Source: CAWFPR01 sp963817635 (lineage in GTDB: Bacteria; Acidobacteriota; Vicinamibacteria; Vicinamibacterales; 2-12-FULL-66-21). From it: a stretch of 64,000 nucleotides of DNA. The stretch is taken from positions 5,569-69,568 of the forward strand of contig CAWFPR010000025.1 in NCBI GenBank assembly GCA_963817635.1, given 5' to 3'. Below the pieces are notes generated by a model. It was not told where the DNA came from. It worked only from the letters and a program-made list of their open reading frames with translations, and searched no databases. Below are positions 50,350 to 58,441 of the stretch, in pieces (within the stretch, counting starts at the first letter, position 1; every line of letters begins with the position of its first letter). The position numbers and the translations under genes were made by a program.

Positions 50350-50712
50350 TCACCACGGAATACAGTGGCCGACGGCCCACTGCCACTCGTCGGCGGTGCT
50401 GTAGACACAAAGCCAAAACTGAGCCGAGTGGTATTCGCACCATGTGCAAAACGGCCCCTGTCCTTGCACGCCCCAACAGCTGGCCGAGTAGGCGTCACAG
50501 GATGCGAAGCACTGCGCGAGGCATTCCTGGTTTTCCCCGCAATGCTCTGGCTCAGCGCAGCCAGCCGCGCACGCCGAGTCAATTTCCTCGCACGTCTGAC
50601 AACAGTTGCTGGCGTATACGGGTGTAGATGTCGCAAGGATGCAAAGGCACACCGTAAGTGTCACCGAGCACATGAGGAGCGCGATCGCCCTCGAGTGCGT
50701 CCAAACAATCAT
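50350..50712 (-). CDS. Secreted cysteine-rich protein (14 Cys)
   Basis: The 120-residue protein has a signal peptide ending near TSTPVYA. The mature part of about 85 residues has 14 cysteines (CCQTC, SAC, AAGC, EHC, QEC, AQC, ASC, ASCW, PFCTWC, WLC, GHC). It is acidic and has many aromatics near the C-terminus. A GGGAGGG ribosome-binding site precedes the ATG. It overlaps the stop of the thioredoxin-like gene by four bases, implying coupled synthesis with an extracytoplasmic oxidoreductase. No family recognised. Confidence 0.75.
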   Translation of the reverse strand: MIVWTHSRAIALLMCSVTLTVCLCILATSTPVYASNCCQTCEEIDSACAAGCAEPEHCGENQECLAQCFASCDAYSASCWGVQGQGPFCTWCEYHSAQFWLCVYSTADEWQWAVGHCIPW

Positions 50713-51266
50713 GGTAACCCTCCCTTATGACCGGCTCTTTCAACTGCCGGCAATTGCGCTCCGAAGTAACTCTCGATCTCGTCCTTCACCGCACCGGTGT
50801 AAGCCCCTGCCCAACTGCGCAGCGCACGGCCACCTTTTCCGACAACGATCGTCTGAGGTGTCGATCGGAACGGCACCGGGCTTCGCGGGAACACAACGGG
50901 GAAGCTCACCGGAGATTGCGCTGTCGTAGATGGCGACGACAAGCTCACTCCTACGAATCTGAATCTGGGAGCGGCTGATTCGAACAGGGCATTTATGCTG
51001 TCTCGGTTGCGCTGACACCAGGCGCAGGTTGTCGAAAACACATACAGCACCACTGGCCGGGTGCCGTCGCCGTACGACACTTCCAGGGGTTCACCACTTG
51101 TCGTGACGCCCAGGATCGGGGACACCACGGCTCCTTCTGCGACATCACTGCCAGTCGACGGAAACTGAAGTCGACCCTTCACAAACCACCAGACTGTTGC
51201 CACATTGACGAGCAGGGATAGACCGAGCAAGAAAACGATGAGCCGATCGGGTTTGTTGTGCAACAA
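50709..51266 (-). CDS. Membrane-anchored TlpA-like thioredoxin
   Basis: The 185-residue protein has an N-terminal membrane anchor (LIVFLLGLSLLVNVATVWWFV) and a thioredoxin-fold domain with the active site TTCAWC preceded by VVLYVFS, plus the cis-Pro region STPQTIVVG. The domain would face the periplasm. The start is TTG at 51266 (another TTG lies three bases further in); no ATG gives the anchor. It is directly coupled to the 14-Cys protein, the obvious candidate substrate. Confidence 0.8.
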   Translation of the reverse strand: MLHNKPDRLIVFLLGLSLLVNVATVWWFVKGRLQFPSTGSDVAEGAVVSPILGVTTSGEPLEVSYGDGTRPVVLYVFSTTCAWCQRNRDSINALFESAAPRFRFVGVSLSSPSTTAQSPVSFPVVFPRSPVPFRSTPQTIVVGKGGRALRSWAGAYTGAVKDEIESYFGAQLPAVERAGHKGGLP

Positions 51267-51709
51267 CGAGTGTCCTTTCGCTCCGAATGCCTACGTCTCG
51301 TGCCGCCTCCGTGATCGGCTAACCGGTTCGTCCAGCTCGTCGGCTTGATCGAGGCGACCGAGTGCAGTCATGCGCTCTCCAGAGGTATACACCGGCCGCG
51401 ATTCCGGAGACGGATGAACTCTTCACCCCTCGTTGTTTGCTCTTCACCGTTCGCGGCGCGGTTTGACGGAACGTCCGTTCCGCTGCTGCAGCACCTGGCA
51501 AGCGGCGCAACCCAGGGCGCACTACACTGCGTTGGCCAGCATCGCGCTGAGCGCTGTTCCCGCGAATCCGATCGGGCGGGGCACGCCGAATACGGCAAGC
51601 GCCCTCGCAAAGCGGCGGGGCGTCCGGACGGGAGTACAGACTCTGCCGATGGAAGAGCCCGTCGACATTCCTCCGTGGGTTGGGGAGAGAATTCCGCACC
51701 GCCCGCCAT
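51267..51709 (-). other. 443-bp stretch without a convincing gene
   Basis: Several short open frames exist on both strands, but none has a recognisable domain or good start signals. One minus-strand peptide (FARALAVFGVPRPIGFAGTAL) faintly recalls MauE/DoxX-type membrane proteins, which often precede TlpA genes, but it stops after about 30 residues. The stretch may be a decayed gene or a leader. Confidence 0.4.
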
Positions 51710-52351
51710 TCAGCCAGAAGTATCCGACGATTCACACCTGTGGGCACGCTTCCAGGAGCGTCGCATCGTCCGCGGCGTGCAGCCGAACGCCCTTTCGAAC
51801 ATGCGATCCACTGATCCCGGGTGCAATTCGAGCCGGTGTGCGATCTGAGAAACGTATTCCGCGGTGGTCAGCACATCGAGGACGGCGGCTTTGAGGACCA
51901 CCATCTCGCGCAACGTGCGGAAGTCAAGCCCCAGGTCGTCTCGCATGCGTTCCCAGATCTGGTACCGATTGAGGTTCACCTTATGCCCAAAATCCTCTTC
52001 CGAACACCATCGCGGTTTTCGAAGCAGGTTCGCGAGCGCCTCCCGGACTTCGGGATCACGAGCAACGAGCGGATGACCGATCCCTGTCCGAACCTCCGCT
52101 AACGCGTCGCTCGCCACTTGTTGGGCTGGAGACGCCGCCGGCGCCCTCAACGTCGTGCGAAGCGCACTCGCACAGCCAGCGAATCCCGCGAGCGATAGTG
52201 CAGGGTTGGCCAGAGCTTCGAAGAGAGCACGGAGGATCGCATCCAGCGGGCGCCGACGGCCTGCCGTGTCCGGCGGCGCCCCGGCAATGCGCCTGAGGCT
52301 GGCAAACAGCCGCGCAGAGGCGAGGTCGACGGACCAGTCACTTTCCGGCAC
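51710..52351 (-). CDS. AraC-like helix-turn-helix regulator
   Basis: The 213-residue protein has a helical N-terminal half without an obvious ligand domain. Its C-terminal DNA-binding part includes TAEYVSQIAHRLELHPGSVDRMFERAFGCTPRTMRRSW, which matches the second AraC helix-turn-helix with the GxTP motif. It overlaps the response regulator gene by 14 bases, so the pair may act as a split two-component regulator of the island. The AraC assignment rests on that C-terminal pattern only. Confidence 0.6.
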   Translation of the reverse strand: MPESDWSVDLASARLFASLRRIAGAPPDTAGRRRPLDAILRALFEALANPALSLAGFAGCASALRTTLRAPAASPAQQVASDALAEVRTGIGHPLVARDPEVREALANLLRKPRWCSEEDFGHKVNLNRYQIWERMRDDLGLDFRTLREMVVLKAAVLDVLTTAEYVSQIAHRLELHPGSVDRMFERAFGCTPRTMRRSWKRAHRCESSDTSG

Positions 52352-52820
52352 GCGATCGTCCGACGCCGCGGGGACTGTGGGCGGTCCGGAGGTGAGTGTC
52401 GGACGACCCGAGTACCGGAGGTGCGAAAATGAGATCCCGCAGCACCGGCAACAGGTCCTCGACCAGCAGCGGCTTGAACATCAGAGCGGTCGCTCCGGCG
52501 CGCATCGCGTGCGGCCGGCACTCAGGTTCCAAGTAATGGCCCGTCACGACGAGCACAGGGCTCGCGATCCCGGCGGCCCGGAGGCGGTGAACGACGGTCA
52601 GCCCATGCACGTCGGGCAGGTGCAGATCGACGACGATCACATCGAAGGGCCGGACCTGCGCCAGTCCGAGCCCGGCGACTCCCGTCTCGGCGACGGCCAG
52701 GCTGAACCCCTCGAGCGCGAGCAGACGCGCCAACGTCGTGTCGGGCTCATCGTCGATCCAGAGAACGGCCGCATGGTGGCCGCGAGCCGAGCCGTTGGCG
52801 TGGCATGGAGGTCCGGCCAT
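52338..52820 (-). CDS. Response regulator receiver-domain protein
   Basis: The ATG at 52820 gives a 160-residue protein with a single receiver domain: acidic pair in VLWIDDEPDTTLARLLALEGF, phospho-acceptor Asp in VIVVDLHLPDVHG, Thr in VVTGHY and Lys in MFKPLL. No output domain is attached; the neighbouring HTH gene, overlapping by 14 bases, probably provides it. No histidine kinase is in the window. Confidence 0.8.
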   Translation of the reverse strand: MAGPPCHANGSARGHHAAVLWIDDEPDTTLARLLALEGFSLAVAETGVAGLGLAQVRPFDVIVVDLHLPDVHGLTVVHRLRAAGIASPVLVVTGHYLEPECRPHAMRAGATALMFKPLLVEDLLPVLRDLIFAPPVLGSSDTHLRTAHSPRGVGRSRAGK

Positions 52821-53175
52821 GGGAGCGGCGTCCTCCGGATCCTGAGGTTGCTGAACGTGCTGGTGCGGCAGCAAGACCCGTTCCGCCCGCCAACGCCACA
52901 AGGACGAGAGTTTCGCTGCTCGGGCCGCCGGTGTCGGCCAACGGATTATCAATGGACTACCGCGGCCGTCGCAGCATTTTGCGGCATCTCGGCTCGACCA
53001 CAGTCCACAGCCTGTTGAATCAAGCGACCTGGTGAATCCATGTGACCACGAGCCTGGGCGGCCAATTACTCGGGTAGCGGCCAATGAGCTAGCGAGAACT
53101 CGCCATTTCGTCGGCATGCCGTCACGACTTTCCGCAGGTACTTCAGTATCTGAATCAGCCGACGGTTCTCCAGCT

Positions 53176-54229
53176 CACCTGGGAGGAGATCAGCCCGGAT
53201 CTGACGACGAACGATCCCGACAAGATCGGCCGCAACGTGCCGTTCTGCACGATCACGTCGATCTCGGAGTCCCCTCAGCGGGCGGGCGTCATCTGGGTTG
53301 GCACCGACGACGGGAAGGTGCAGGTGACGGAGAATCACGGCGGCGCGTGGCGCGATGTCACGCCGGCGCTCGTGGCGGCTGGAGCCCCCGCGGAGCGCTG
53401 GGTGAGCCGCGTGTTCGCGTCGCCGCACGGGCCCGGGACCGCGTTCGTTGCGAAGAACGGCTTCCGCAACGACGACTTCACGCCGTATCTGTATCGCACG
53501 ACCGACTACGGCCGCACGTGGACGGCGATCGCGGCCAACCTGCCGGCCGCGCCGATCAACGTCGTCGTGCAGGACCGGAGGAACGCGCGGCTGCTCATTG
53601 TCGGCAACGATCTCGGCGTGTACGTCTCGATCGACGGCGGAGGTCAATGGACGCGGATGAAGGCGAACCTCCCGACCGTCGCCGTGCACGACCTGACGAT
53701 TCACCCGCGCGAGAACGATCTGGTGATCGCGACCTACGGACGGGCGCTGTGGACGGGAGACATCACGCCTCTTCAGGAGCTGACGGACGAGGTGATGGCG
53801 AAGGGGGCGTATCTCTTCGACATCGAGCCTCGCGCGCGCTACGGCTTCGGCACGCAGGGGATGAACTATCACCTCTTCGGCGACAAGTACCTCGAGACCC
53901 CGAACGAGCCGGAAGCGCTGGTGGTGAATTACTACCTTCCGGCGGACGCGCCGGCCGAGGCGCGCATCAGTGTCGCTGACTCGTCGGGCCATACTGTGCG
54001 CCAGCTCACCGGGCCGGCCAGGCGCGGACTCAATCGTGCGCTCGTGAGCCTGGGCGGACGCGGAGGGGGGCGCGGTGAGCCTCCCATCGTACCGCTCGAC
54101 GCCGGCCGCTACACCGTCACCGTCGATGTCGCGGGCACGACGCTGACGAAACCCGCGATCGTGCGCGAACGGCTGCCAGCGGTCGAGGGGCCATCGGCCC
54201 CCTCAACGCCTGCCCGATGGCAGCGGTGA
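53176..54229 (+). pseudogene. 5'-truncated copy of the BNR/VPS10-type gene
   Basis: From TWEEISPDLTTNDPDKIGRN onward this copies the last ~350 residues of the gene at 45.4-48.1 kb. Nucleotide identity is very high to about 53.75 kb and more variable after. The N-terminal half and signal peptide are missing. The sequence before 53172 is unrelated and ends the match abruptly. A GTG at 53237 could start translation, but the product would lack most propeller blades. It marks the right edge of the accessory island. Confidence 0.85.
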
Positions 54230-54343
54230 GCACGTTGTCCGGTGGCTCTCCGTCGACCCGTTGTTTCCTCGTCTGATCAACTGGCCCTCGAAGAGGCGCA
54301 CGACAAGGGCGACGAGATGTGGGAAGCAGCTGCTGCGCTTCAT
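54203..54343 (-). pseudogene. Possible degenerate hicA toxin gene
   Basis: The ATG at 54343 overlaps the hicB-like stop by ATGA. The short product (46 residues) begins MKRSSCFPHLVAL, like the HicA start MKRxxLxxHL, but the rest lacks the HicA histidine strand (GxSH) and appears frameshifted. Position and start support HicA; sequence support is weak. Confidence 0.35.
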
Positions 54344-54555
54344 TTGACGATTACCGTCTCGCGGTCAGCATCCGGAGGCACGCCGCGGAGACCGTCTTCA
54401 CGGCGGTCATGGAGAATCAGGGCGATGGCAGCGGCCAGGCTGTCCCGCGCCTCCTCCTTGGTTCTCCCCTGGCCGTTCGCTCCGGGGATCTCCGGGGAAT
54501 AGGCGATGTACCATTCGTCGTCGCGCTCGAAAACCGCCGTGAATTCGTTTCGCAT
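54340..54555 (-). CDS. HicB-like antitoxin
   Basis: The 71-residue protein starts MRNEFTAVFERDDEWYIAYSPEIPGANGQGRTKEEARDSLAAAIALIL, the partial RNase-H-like fold of HicB antitoxins (the YxAYxPEIPGANGQGxTxxEA pattern). The C-terminus DADRETVIVK lacks a clear DNA-binding domain, as in short HicB forms. It overlaps a decayed hicA-like frame. Confidence 0.75.
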   Translation of the reverse strand: MRNEFTAVFERDDEWYIAYSPEIPGANGQGRTKEEARDSLAAAIALILHDRREDGLRGVPPDADRETVIVK

Positions 54556-54559
54556 GGCG

Positions 54560-54965
54560 TTGCTCCCCGCCTACGATACCGCCCGAGGCCGCTGTCTAAC
54601 AAGCCGCCGCGGCCGTCGACCGAGCAGCACGGTCATGAAACATGCACAACACCTTCGGCAATGTGCGAAGGACATCGTGGCTGAATTGTTCAGGATCCTG
54701 AAACAGCGGGGGCCCCGAGAGCAGGGCAACCAGCGGTTGCCAGGCGAGACGATGATGTTTCAACGCCGTTCACAGTGGATCTACGCAGCGGCCGCGCGCA
54801 GGGCGGCAGCTACAACCGGCCAGTTGGTGAATGGGAGGTCCTGGCAAGTGTTGGAACGGCGTGACCAACCGTTGCAGCCGGCGAGTGGCAGAACGAAAGA
54901 ACGGCCACGAAGCGTAAGCCCGGTGGCCGCCTGAGAGTCTGAGATCTGACCCGGAAGTGTCCGCC
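54560..54965. other. Non-coding stretch between HicB and the rho fragment
   Basis: No open frame here shows a protein family on either strand. The minus-strand frame through it is only the run-on of the rho fragment (GHFRVRSQTL ...). It is probably decayed mobile DNA. Confidence 0.5.
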
Positions 54966-54971
54966 GTTACC

Positions 54972-55240
54972 GCCCCCGTTGGCCATCGACCCGAGGAACT
55001 CCGCGTTGTCCTTCGTCTTCCCCAACTTGGAGAGCAGCAGCTCCATCGCCTCGACCGGCGACAGGGGAGTGAGCACCTTGCGGAGCCCCCCACGCGGTTC
55101 AGGTCCTCCTTCGGGCGAGCAGCTCTTCCTCCGCGTGCCGCTGCTCTTCATGTCAAGCGCCGTGAATAGCGACGGTCCGCCAGCTTGCGATCGAGGTGGA
55201 TCTCGAGGTTGCCGGTCCGCCTGAACTCCTCGAAGATCAC
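54972..55240 (-). pseudogene. 3' fragment of transcription terminator rho (copy 1)
   Basis: The minus strand reads IFEEFRRTGNLEIHLDRKLADRR, then SSGTRKEELL and RKVLTPLSPVEAMELLLSKLGKTKDNAEFLGSMANGG, the unmistakable C-terminal ~85 residues of Rho, with at least two small indels. The N-terminal RNA-binding and ATPase regions are missing. It is fused at its 5' side to an IS3 OrfA fragment. Confidence 0.85.
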
Positions 55241-55362
55241 TCGGTGACCGACCGAATCGTCGCCCACTGCAACGGGTACTCGGCGGCATGGGCCAGGGCC
55301 ATGCGGAGGACGCGCTCACGCAACTCGGGGGAATACCTGCTGGGGCTGGACATCGGGTCCAT
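55237..55362 (-). pseudogene. IS3-family OrfA N-terminal fragment
   Basis: A 41-residue frame (MSSPSRYSPELRERVLRMAL and HAAEYPLQWATIRSVTE) matches the helix-turn-helix start of IS3-type OrfA transposases (YSPELRERAVRMV...EYPSQWAAIRSVAEK). It ends where the rho fragment begins. No OrfB or inverted repeats are seen. Confidence 0.7.
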
Positions 55363-55446
55363 CCTCTCTCGGAATGGGCCCTCCTCCGAGAAGCCCGGTT
55401 CGAGTCACCACGCCCGCACTCTTACTCGGTTCTGACGCTCCGCCGC

Positions 55447-55655
55447 GTGCGGTCCACGGCGCTCGCTGTAGGCCTCTCGACGACGCTCTTTGCGCAGTCG
55501 CCGTGGGAGCGCGCCGCCTCGAACCTGGAGATGTCGTTCACGGGACCGCTGGCGCGTTCGCTCGCATTCGTCGCGATCGCGCTCGGTGGCCTGATGTTCA
55601 TGTTCGGCGAACGCCGGAGCGAAGCGGCAGATTAGTGGGATCGTCTTCGGTGAGT
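55447..55655 (+). pseudogene. VirB2/TrbC conjugal pilin remnant
   Basis: From a GTG at 55447 the plus strand encodes a hydrophobic leader (TALAVGLSTTLFAQ) and SPWERAASNLEMSFTGPLARSLAFVAIALGGLMFMFGE, the first membrane helix pattern of VirB2/TrbC pilins. After a break near 55612 the frame resumes as AGAKRQISGIVFG, the expected continuation, then loses homology near 55655. The second helix is missing. Confidence 0.65.
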
Positions 55656-55702
55656 CTGAGAACAGAGGTTATCCCTCCGGATCGCCGCTAATGCATCTAT
55701 CG

Positions 55703-56034
55703 TCACGATTCACCCGAAGGAGTTGTCCCGGCAAGGGTGGAGCCGCCGACGATCGCCTGGTGTATCTGCTGCGCCAGCGCGGCGAAATCGAGATCGAACG
55801 TACAGACGATGATGCCGGCGTGCCCGGGCCGGTCCTGATGCAGTCGGACGACGTGCCGCCGGTTCAGCGTCACGACTGCGCGATGCTCGCCGGTCGCGAA
55901 CTCCAGCACGTCGCCGTCCAACACCGCGCGGCCTGCATGCCCGCTCTGCGGCATCGTCGCACGCTATGCGCGAAACGGCAGAGTTCGAGCACTACCGGCT
56001 CGGGCATGTTCTCGTTCGCGAAGAGCCGCGCCAT
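55703..56034 (-). CDS. PIN-like toxin of DUF5615 type (one frameshift)
   Basis: The N-terminus MARLFANENMPEPVVLELCRFAH is followed, after a missing base near 55957, by TMPQSGHAGRAVLDGDVLEFAT, VVTLNRRHVVRLHQDRPGHAGIIVCTFDLDFAALAQQIHQAI. This is the pattern of DUF5615 (PIN-like) proteins with Asp/Asn acidic residues at the strand ends. Corrected length 110 residues. It directly follows a short antitoxin-like tail (TGACCATG). Confidence 0.7.
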
Positions 56035-56036
56035 GG

Positions 56037-56111
56037 TCACGCCGCTTCGTGCGCGGCGATCTCCTCCGCGATATCGGTGGCGTGCCGCTGGGCGTAGGCC
56101 CAGGCGCTCAC
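56037..56111 (-). pseudogene. C-terminal fragment of a DUF433-like antitoxin
   Basis: Twenty-four residues (VSAWAYAQRHATDIAEEIAAH ...) resemble the last helix of DUF433-type antitoxins that pair with DUF5615 toxins. Its TGA is two bases before the toxin ATG. The upstream part is replaced by the rho terminator region. Confidence 0.45.
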
Positions 56112-56120
56112 ACAATACGA

Positions 56121-56150
56121 ACGGCCACCCGGCGAAAGCGGGGTGGCCGT
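56121..56150 (-). terminator. Perfect 10-bp stem terminator carried with the rho fragment
   Basis: ACGGCCACCC and GGGTGGCCGT form a perfect stem with a ten-base loop, about 35 bases after the rho-fragment stop codon. On the minus strand it is followed by TCGTATTGTG. It probably was the native terminator of rho. Confidence 0.6.
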
Positions 56151-56184
56151 CCACAAGCTGGAAGCTGAGAGCTACACCGCGAAG

Positions 56185-56365
56185 CTACCTGCCACCATTC
56201 GCCATCGACCCCAGGAACTCCGCGTTGCTCCTCGTCTTCCCATCTTGGACAGCAGCAGTTCTATCGCCTCGACGGGGGAGAGCGGTGTGAGCACCTTGCG
56301 CTGCACCCACACGGGGTTCAGATCCTCCTTCGGGATGAGGATCTCTTCCTTCCGCGTGACGAGAC
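56185..56365 (-). pseudogene. 3' fragment of rho (copy 2)
   Basis: The minus strand reads TRKEEILIPKEDLNPVWVQRKVLTPLSPVEAIELLLSKMG, then (with one indel) SNAEFLGSMANGGR and a TAG stop at 56185. This is the last ~58 residues of Rho. The sequence 5' of it is unrelated and belongs to the tail of the IS91 element region. Confidence 0.85.
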
Positions 56366-56586
56366 GATAGGCAGCATTAGAGCCGCCCAAGTTAACGGAA
56401 GGCCCGTTCTCAGACGCCCGCCCCCGCCGGCCCGGCCCCACACAGCGCGGATTAGCGACGCCGACCCGGTGCCTCCGGCCTCGAACGCGCCGATTATGGC
56501 ATCCGTGGCCGCCCTGTCACGCCCTCGAAGCGGCCGGACGGCGGATCGAACAGACCTCCGGCACGGCAGCGGCGCGGAGCCGTTGC

Positions 56587-58170
56587 TCAGGGGCCCCAGT
56601 CGGTACTCGTCGGCCTGCTGCCCCTCACCCGCCGCGGCGAACAGGGGCGGGGCACGGGCGGGACGCGCGACGGGCAGGTCCGTCGGGAAACCAAGATGCC
56701 GGAGGATGCGCCTGATGACCGCCGTGTCCCCGATGATCGCCAGGAGCCGCAGCCGGCCGCCGCCCCTCGACTGGGCTCGGGGTGGCCCTGAGCCGCGTCG
56801 AAGGGCCGCACCGTGGACACGCCAGCACGTCGAGCGCAAACGTGCGCCGCATCAGAATCCGCCCACCGCTGCCCACGCGCCTGCCGCGCCGCGTCCTGTG
56901 TGGCGGCGAGGCAGCCGTCCTCCACGGGATCGACGGCCGCGGGATCCTGACCTGACGGTCGGCGCGGCACGACCTCGCGCCGCCACGCCGCGCGCGCTCC
57001 GAGGACGCCGGAGTACAGGATCAGGTTGACGCGCGGCCGCGGCACCAGCACGGCCAGCCGGCCCAGGAACTCCACCGGATCGAACACCACGTGCGTCGTC
57101 CCATCGCCCCACGGGCGCCTCAACGCGAGGCGCACGTGGCCGTCGGCCGTCAGGGCGAGCCGCTCCGGCGTCACGGGAGGCCGGAGCACGTACCGGCAGA
57201 CCCGCTCGAGCCGTTCGCGCTGCCCCGCCGGGATGAGCAGCCCCGCATGCAGGTCCCACCCCTGCCAGCGGGCATGACAGGGGCCCAGGGGGCGATCGAC
57301 CGGCGGACGCGCGTGTCCGAGACGACGCACGCGCGTGCCGGCGTCACGCCCGAGCACGACGAGCCCCTGCACCGACGCGGCCGCCAGGCCCGCGAGCGCC
57401 GGCGCCTCGTCTGCCCAGGGATCCACGCCGCCGTCGTCGCCCTGGCGCTCGTGGTCACGCTCGGATTGTCCACCCCAATCGAGGAGCCGCCGAAGCCGCG
57501 GCTCCACGGCGGCGAGCACCTCCGTCACGTCCAGCGTGGTCAGAGACCGAGCCGGATGGAATCCGACCGAACCGGCCCCGTCGCGCGCGAAGACGCCATC
57601 CAGCACCAGCGCGTGGATGTGCACATTCAGATTCAGCGCGCCGCCAAACCGCTGCACGATGGCCACGGCCCCTCCGCGCGGCTGATCGAGGCCGTCGGCG
57701 CGCGCGTGGTCCCTCAGCCGGCGAAAGACGGCAGAGAGGAAGACGGAGGTGACCCGCCGGCACACAGCGTGATTCCACGCCAGTCGATACCGCAGCCGGT
57801 GTGGCAGACTCAACACCCACTGTCGCACTGGCACATCGGGGATGACGTGATCGACCAGATGCGCGGCTCGTTCGGCCATGCGGCGCCCGGCACAACTCGG
57901 ACACACCGCGCGCCCCTTGCAGGAGAACGCGACGAGCCGGTCCAGGGCGCAGCCGTCGCAGCGAAACCGCGCGAAGCCACCGGACAGGAACCCGCACCGG
58001 AGGAACTCCCGGAACGCCCGCTCGACGAACTGCGGTGCCCCGTCCCCCTCGCGCAATCGGGCGGCCTGCTCGAGGAAGGTCTCCAGGTGCTCCCGCACGA
58101 TCCGGTGAAGCACGCTGCCGGCGGGATCCCGCGGTTCGTAGCTCGCGGACGGTCGGGCCATCCGGTCCAC
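56587..58170 (-). mobile_element. IS91-family rolling-circle transposase (frameshifted C-terminus)
   Basis: The 527-residue frame begins MDRMARPSASYEPRDPAGSV and has the N-terminal zinc-finger region (FRCDGC ... CPSCAGRRM), QWVLSLPHRLRYRLAWNH, and the HUH motif in NVHIHALVLDGVF, typical of IS91 transposases that use Y2 rolling-circle chemistry. The C-terminal zinc motif LMRRTFALDVLACPRCG lies in another frame (break near 56875). It is interrupted by a short palindromic insertion at about 56775-56830, before GGRLRLLAIIGDTAVIRRIL. The copy is therefore probably inactive. ori/ter ends were not identified. Confidence 0.85.
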
Positions 58171-58378
58171 GAAGCGGACGGCGTGCCGATCCAGAACTCG
58201 ACGCCAGTCGGCGGAAACCGCTGACGGCGTTCATCAGCTGTTGCTGCTCCTGCATCCCGTGAGGTACGCACGGATCGCGGAGTCTGCCATCGCAGTCAGG
58301 GCATCGCGAGGCGCGACCGTTCACTGGAGGCGCTCAATGTCCCCGAGAAAAGCGGCCTGCTGGTCTCGGAAGGCGTGC

Positions 58379-58412
58379 TCGAGAGATCCTCATCCCCAAG
58401 GAGGATCTCAAC
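58379..58412 (+). pseudogene. Tiny rho fragment (copy 3, plus strand)
   Basis: The plus strand encodes EILIPKEDLNR, eleven residues matching rho copy 2 (EILIPKEDLN) in the opposite orientation. It lies between the IS91 gene start and the DUF5916 stop codon. Confidence 0.5.
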
Positions 58413-58441
58413 CGACCTCGAGGGTCTGAAGCGCAGCCTCG

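Noticed and set aside
50350..50712. RiPP/bacteriocin precursor for the Cys-rich protein
   Set aside because: It has a Sec-type signal peptide and a large mature part, and no RiPP modification enzyme or dedicated exporter is nearby.
51319..51747. Candidate MauE/DoxX-like membrane gene upstream of the thioredoxin
   Set aside because: Only about 20 residues look plausible and no further membrane helices follow in any frame.
48125..53175. Prophage or classical integrative element for the island
   Set aside because: No integrase, tRNA attachment site or structural phage gene is present; flanking direct repeats are host gene sequence.
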